Assembly: GCA_019637175.1 (NCBI GenBank)
Contig: JAHBWD010000063.1
Location: 1-52,333 of the forward strand
Reading direction: 5' to 3'
Origin: Labilithrix sp.
GTDB lineage: Bacteria > Myxococcota_A > Polyangia > Polyangiales > Polyangiaceae
Length of the DNA: 52,333 nt
Part shown: piece after piece, positions 49,398 through 52,333 of the stretch
Position numbering within the stretch: position 1 is the first letter of the stretch
Layout of the letters: each line of letters begins with the position of its first letter
Notes under the pieces: model-generated
Database searches by the model: none
What the model saw: only the letters and a program-made list of their open reading frames with translations
What the model was told of the DNA's origin: nothing
Position numbers and translations under genes: made by a program

Positions 49398-50297
49398 GTG
49401 CGCGCGTGGACTGTGATCGTGATGCTCTGTGCGTGCCAGAAGGCGCCGGCGGCGGCCGGAGGAAGCGCGAGCGCCGACGCGAACGTCGCTCCGATCGCCG
49501 ACGCGGCGGCGACCGCGGAGATCGCGGAGACCACCCAGAACGCGGACGCGGCCACGCCGCCGAAGACGTTCGCGAAGGTCGAGACCGACTGGTGCATCGA
49601 CGGGCTCGAGGCGCTCGACGAAGACGCGTGCTACGTGCTGCCGAAGCTCGCCGAGGGAAAACCTCGGAGGCTGCTCGTGTACCTCCACGGGATCGTGCCG
49701 CCGCTGCCGACGAGCACGCAGAAGCACACGGTGCACACGATCGTGATGCAGGCGAGCACGCGCGCGGGCGCGGCGGCGATCGTGCCGCGAGGGAGGCGAG
49801 GGATCGGTCCCTCCGGCGCGAAGGACTGGTACGCGTGGCCGACCGCGCCGGCGACGCATGCGCAGCACGCGGCCGCGATCATCGCGCGATGGATCGAGCT
49901 GAAGAAGAAGGTCGAGGAGCGCGCCGGAGCGCCGTTCGAGCGGACGTACCTCGCGGGCTCTTCGAACGGCGCCTACTTCATCGCCGCGCTGTCGATGCGG
50001 AGCGATCTCGACGAGGGCGGCTTCGCCGTCGACGGCTTCGGCGCGATGTCGGGCGGATCGGCCGCGGGCAAGAGCGCCGCCGCGCTCACGGGCAAGACGC
50101 CGCGTCCTTACTACGTCGGCTTCGGCACGTACGACGACGAGACGAAGGTCAACGCGAAGTCGCTCGTCGCGGTGCTCACCGCGGCGGCGTGGCCTCTCCG
50201 CGTCGCCGAGCACGCCGTGGGACACGGCGCGAAGGAGATCTACCTCGACGAAGCCTTCGCGTTCTGGGACGCGCAGGACGTCGCTCGACCGCGATGA
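49398..50297 (+). CDS. Alpha/beta-hydrolase-like lipoprotein
   Basis: A 299-residue predicted lipoprotein (signal WTVIVMLCAC, with Cys11 or Cys13) followed by an Ala/Asp-rich linker. The hydrolase core starts RRLLVYLHGIVPPLP (oxyanion His-Gly), and AGSSNGAYFIAAL holds the nucleophile Ser in the GxSxG elbow. YYVGFGTYDDETKV would carry the acid and HAVGHGAKEIYLDEAF the His. The layout is that of esterase/PHB-depolymerase-like proteins. The substrate is unknown. GTG 49398 is the start. It is divergent from zwf with 46 bases between the starts, so their promoters overlap. Confidence 0.8.
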   Translation: MRAWTVIVMLCACQKAPAAAGGSASADANVAPIADAAATAEIAETTQNADAATPPKTFAKVETDWCIDGLEALDEDACYVLPKLAEGKPRRLLVYLHGIVPPLPTSTQKHTVHTIVMQASTRAGAAAIVPRGRRGIGPSGAKDWYAWPTAPATHAQHAAAIIARWIELKKKVEERAGAPFERTYLAGSSNGAYFIAALSMRSDLDEGGFAVDGFGAMSGGSAAGKSAAALTGKTPRPYYVGFGTYDDETKVNAKSLVAVLTAAAWPLRVAEHAVGHGAKEIYLDEAFAFWDAQDVARPR

Positions 50298-50350
50298 CCT
50301 CTCCCGGAGGACGGGCTCTCCCTCCGTCGCGTCGCCGGCGGAGCGCGCGA

Positions 50351-50977
50351 TCAGCGCTTCGCTTTCGTGACTCGCCTGCGCTTCGCGACGGGCTTCGCTC
50401 GTCTTCCGCGACGGAGGTCCGCGAGCACGTTCTTGAGCAACGGCATGAGATCGCTCTGACCGAGGGCGTCCTCGAGCTGTGCCACGGTCTCCGTGAGATA
50501 CGCGACGTCGAGCGCATCGCCCAACCCGCGGACGACGGCGCGTACGTCGTCGAGATCGTGCGGGCGACCCGCGAGGATCTTCATGACCACGATGTCCTCA
50601 GGCGTCGCGACGGGGAGCTCGATCCGCCCGCGCTTCTCGTTCCGGCGTCTATCCATGAAGCGCTCTTCGAGCCCTGGCCCCGCGAAGACGACGTCGACGG
50701 GCATCCGTGTCGCTCGATGGACGACCGGCATGACGCGTGTCCGCGCGATGAATCCATCGGTGTCCCTGACGCGCAGGGTGAAGCCGCCGCGCGCGAGCGC
50801 TTCGACGAGCGCGCGCGGGGTGATGCGGCCGAGCTCGACGGTGACGTCGATGTCTTCCGTGACGCGGGTGGAACCGTAGAGGATCGCCGCTTGCGCGCCG
50901 AAGAGGAACCAGCGGACGCCGACCCTGTTCAGCGTGCGCGCGAGGTCAGCGAGCGCGACGTCGACGGGCGAAGGCAT
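50351..50977 (-). CDS. AbiEii/DUF6036-like nucleotidyltransferase
   Basis: A 208-residue protein. The first 110 residues are a nucleotidyltransferase fold: VRWFLFGAQAAILYGSTRVTEDIDVTVEL, where the G-x(9)-T-x-DIDV pattern gives the two metal-binding acids, and RMPVDVVFAGPG gives the third. The ATPEDIVVMKILAGRPHDLDDVRAVV segment is typical of the AbiEii/AbiGii and DUF6036 group, found in toxin-antitoxin-like systems and in abortive infection. The C-terminus is basic (RRGRRAKPVAKRRRVTKAKR). It overlaps the upstream gene by 32 bases, and the two are surely translated from one message. Confidence 0.82.
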   Translation of the reverse strand: MPSPVDVALADLARTLNRVGVRWFLFGAQAAILYGSTRVTEDIDVTVELGRITPRALVEALARGGFTLRVRDTDGFIARTRVMPVVHRATRMPVDVVFAGPGLEERFMDRRRNEKRGRIELPVATPEDIVVMKILAGRPHDLDDVRAVVRGLGDALDVAYLTETVAQLEDALGQSDLMPLLKNVLADLRRGRRAKPVAKRRRVTKAKR

Positions 50978-51215
50978 GCGCCGCGCGATCGAGGAGCGAT
51001 CGCAGATGGAGGTGATGCGCGAGATCCGCGTCTCGGTCTGCGGGCGTCGGCCAGCCGGGGTTCGCCGCCGTCACGGCCTCCCGCAGGGCGGCCGCCGTCC
51101 GCCACGTCCACTCGGGGTCCTCGCGATAGGTCTTCGCGCGATGGCGCTCCGTCTCGACGGCGAGATCGCCCCAGGGGCGATCGAGGTACGCGCGGAGATC
51201 GGAGCGGATCGTCAT
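50946..51215 (-). CDS. Small protein upstream of and overlapping the nucleotidyltransferase
   Basis: An 89-residue protein (TIRSDLRAYLDRPWGDLAVE, then AKTYREDPEWTWRTAAALRE and DRDADLAHHLHLRSLLDRAA). It is mostly helical and recalls the small unnamed partner genes found ahead of AbiEii/DUF6036-type nucleotidyltransferases. ATG 51215 was chosen over a longer frame to 51362, which would run into the divergent promoter. Its 3' end overlaps the nucleotidyltransferase by 32 bases. A role as the antitoxin or specificity partner is inferred from the arrangement. Confidence 0.65.
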   Translation of the reverse strand: MTIRSDLRAYLDRPWGDLAVETERHRAKTYREDPEWTWRTAAALREAVTAANPGWPTPADRDADLAHHLHLRSLLDRAAHAFARRRRAR

Positions 51216-51379
51216 CCACGGCGAGCATAGCGCGACGAACGTTCGCGTCCTCGACCGCGGCCATGAGGTGGGTCGTCGATCCCTCATGAGCTGGGATCTC
51301 GCCGGCGCGGCTCCGTCGCTCGCAAGGCCGATAAAATGGGCGTTTCGTGCGAGGTACGACATGTGCTTACAGGCAGCTC

Positions 51380-52273
51380 GTGCGCTCGCTCCTCGCTTCG
51401 TCCCGCCGGATCCTCCCCGCCATCGCGCTCGTCGCGCTCGCCGCGTGCGTCCCCGGATGCGCCGCAGAGACCGACGAGGACTTTCCGGAGGTCGAGCAGA
51501 GCGCCGACGCGATCACCGCGGCCGAGAAGACGTGCGCCGGCTGGGAGAGCGTCGGCCTCGGCATCTCCTACCGGAACACCGGCGACGGTGACGGCATCTT
51601 CATCGCGTACGGCGGCTACAGCGTGCACGGCACGTGGTCGTGCGCGTGGAGCGAAGCGCTTCACGCGGCGCGACTCGAGGGGCTCGGCGTCGGACACATC
51701 TTCGCGGTGAAAGGGCCGCGCGACGTCGGATACAACGCGGCCGAGGTCGGCAACAGCAAGCTCGCCGCGCGCCTCGTCGCCGGCGGCGAGGGCGGCCTCG
51801 CCGGCAAGGCGCCCTTCATCCTGATCGCCGCGCACTCGAGCGGCGCGTACGTCGCGCACGAGCTCTTGAACCAACTCTACAACCCGAGCCGCCCCGTCGA
51901 CGCCGCCGATCTCACGAACCGCAAGATCGTCTACGCGAACCTCGACGGAGGCGGCGGCCTCTCGAGCCGCGTGATCGGCAAGCTTCGTCGCGTCGCGTTC
52001 GTCTGGGCCGAAGACACGACGCTCCGCGCCGGCCGCTCTTCGAACTGGAGCACGATGGTGGCGCTCGGCAGCGCGAACGGCAACACCGCGCTCCGGATCC
52101 AGACCGACCGCACGACGTGCAACTCCGGCGCGAAGTGGTGCCTCCACGACGCCGTCATCACGACCAAGCCTCACGATCCGAACCGCTTCGACCTCGCGCG
52201 CGACTACACGAACTTCGTCGGTCGCCCCGTCCAGACGAAGTGGGTCGACGCCCTCGCGACCCACCTGCGCTGA
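51380..52273 (+). CDS. Hydrolase-like lipoprotein with acidic post-lipobox leader
   Basis: A 297-residue lipoprotein. The signal ends ACVPGC (Cys27) and is followed by AAETDEDFPEVEQSADAITA, which aligns without gaps with the leader of the lipoprotein at 29394. The mature part has alpha/beta-hydrolase features: FILIAAHSSGAYVAHELLNQ with a GxSxG-like (AHSSGA) nucleophile elbow, then KIVYANLDGGGGLSS and WCLHDAVITTKPHDP with a late His. The substrate is unknown. The start is GTG 51380 (AGGCAGC upstream), although GTG 51347 is also possible. The 60 bases after its stop to the window end hold nothing recognisable. Confidence 0.78.
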   Translation: MRSLLASSRRILPAIALVALAACVPGCAAETDEDFPEVEQSADAITAAEKTCAGWESVGLGISYRNTGDGDGIFIAYGGYSVHGTWSCAWSEALHAARLEGLGVGHIFAVKGPRDVGYNAAEVGNSKLAARLVAGGEGGLAGKAPFILIAAHSSGAYVAHELLNQLYNPSRPVDAADLTNRKIVYANLDGGGGLSSRVIGKLRRVAFVWAEDTTLRAGRSSNWSTMVALGSANGNTALRIQTDRTTCNSGAKWCLHDAVITTKPHDPNRFDLARDYTNFVGRPVQTKWVDALATHLR

Positions 52274-52333
52274 TCGCGGTGCGGGAGCGCCTGATGGGGC
52301 ATTGAGCGACATCGCGTCGGCGCGAGAGCGCGC

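Overview
The window comes from a high-GC, gene-dense bacterial chromosome, most likely a myxobacterium (Myxococcota, Polyangia-like). The reasons are a protein ending in a MYXO-CTERM-type sorting tail (6307-7734), a Hanks-type Ser/Thr kinase with a C-terminal transmembrane segment and a Cys-containing tail (33625-35112), about a dozen lipoproteins whose lipobox is often followed by Asp/Ala-rich linkers, a PilZ protein, a sigma-54 activator and a large RCC1 propeller lipoprotein. No rRNA, tRNA, CRISPR array, insertion sequence or phage module was recognised, and no stretch over 300 bases lacks a gene.

Layout, left to right. 1-3.7 kb: tail of a sigma-54 activator, a YbaK-like protein and a large sarcosine/dimethylglycine-dehydrogenase-type flavoprotein. 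3.7-9.8 kb: LamG lipoprotein, frameshifted LysM/glycoside-hydrolase-like lipoprotein, MYXO-CTERM protein, pirin and a surface-repeat protein. 9.9-16.2 kb: PilZ, HEAT-like lipoprotein, two uncharacterised proteins, a membrane protein, and a pentaheme cytochrome c translationally coupled to a tail-anchored protein. 16.3-22.5 kb: amine oxidase, SEC-C protein, a coupled HAMP-protein/TerB-like pair, outer-membrane protein, lipoprotein, and a PilT-like ATPase with a doubled N-terminal domain. 22.6-30.1 kb: glutathione reductase, beta-propeller lipoprotein and further envelope proteins. 30.1-35.1 kb: GMC oxidoreductase with a small partner, then a kinase/PEGA/TerB-like operon. 35.2-44.3 kb: 14-repeat RCC1 lipoprotein, PolX, DUF362 protein, zinc alcohol dehydrogenase, Pro-rich membrane protein and L,D-transpeptidase.

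44.3-48 kb is the most accessory-looking part. It holds a two-gene unit of lower GC (GNAT-like protein plus a 63-residue acidic protein), a YD-repeat lipoprotein built from near-identical 78-bp units, and a ferritin-like lipoprotein whose 3' end is duplicated as a short remnant beside the YD gene. 48-52.3 kb holds glucose-6-phosphate dehydrogenase, two alpha/beta-hydrolase-like lipoproteins and an AbiEii-like nucleotidyltransferase overlapping a small upstream gene.

The genes do not form one pathway. The recurring theme is envelope and surface proteins together with signalling proteins. The most notable observations are a shared lipobox-plus-acidic leader in two otherwise unrelated lipoproteins (29394-30062 and 51380-52273), two TerB-like proteins each next to a signalling membrane protein, and the rearranged 45.3-47.9 kb segment. 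All family assignments are by reading the sequence; no database search was run.
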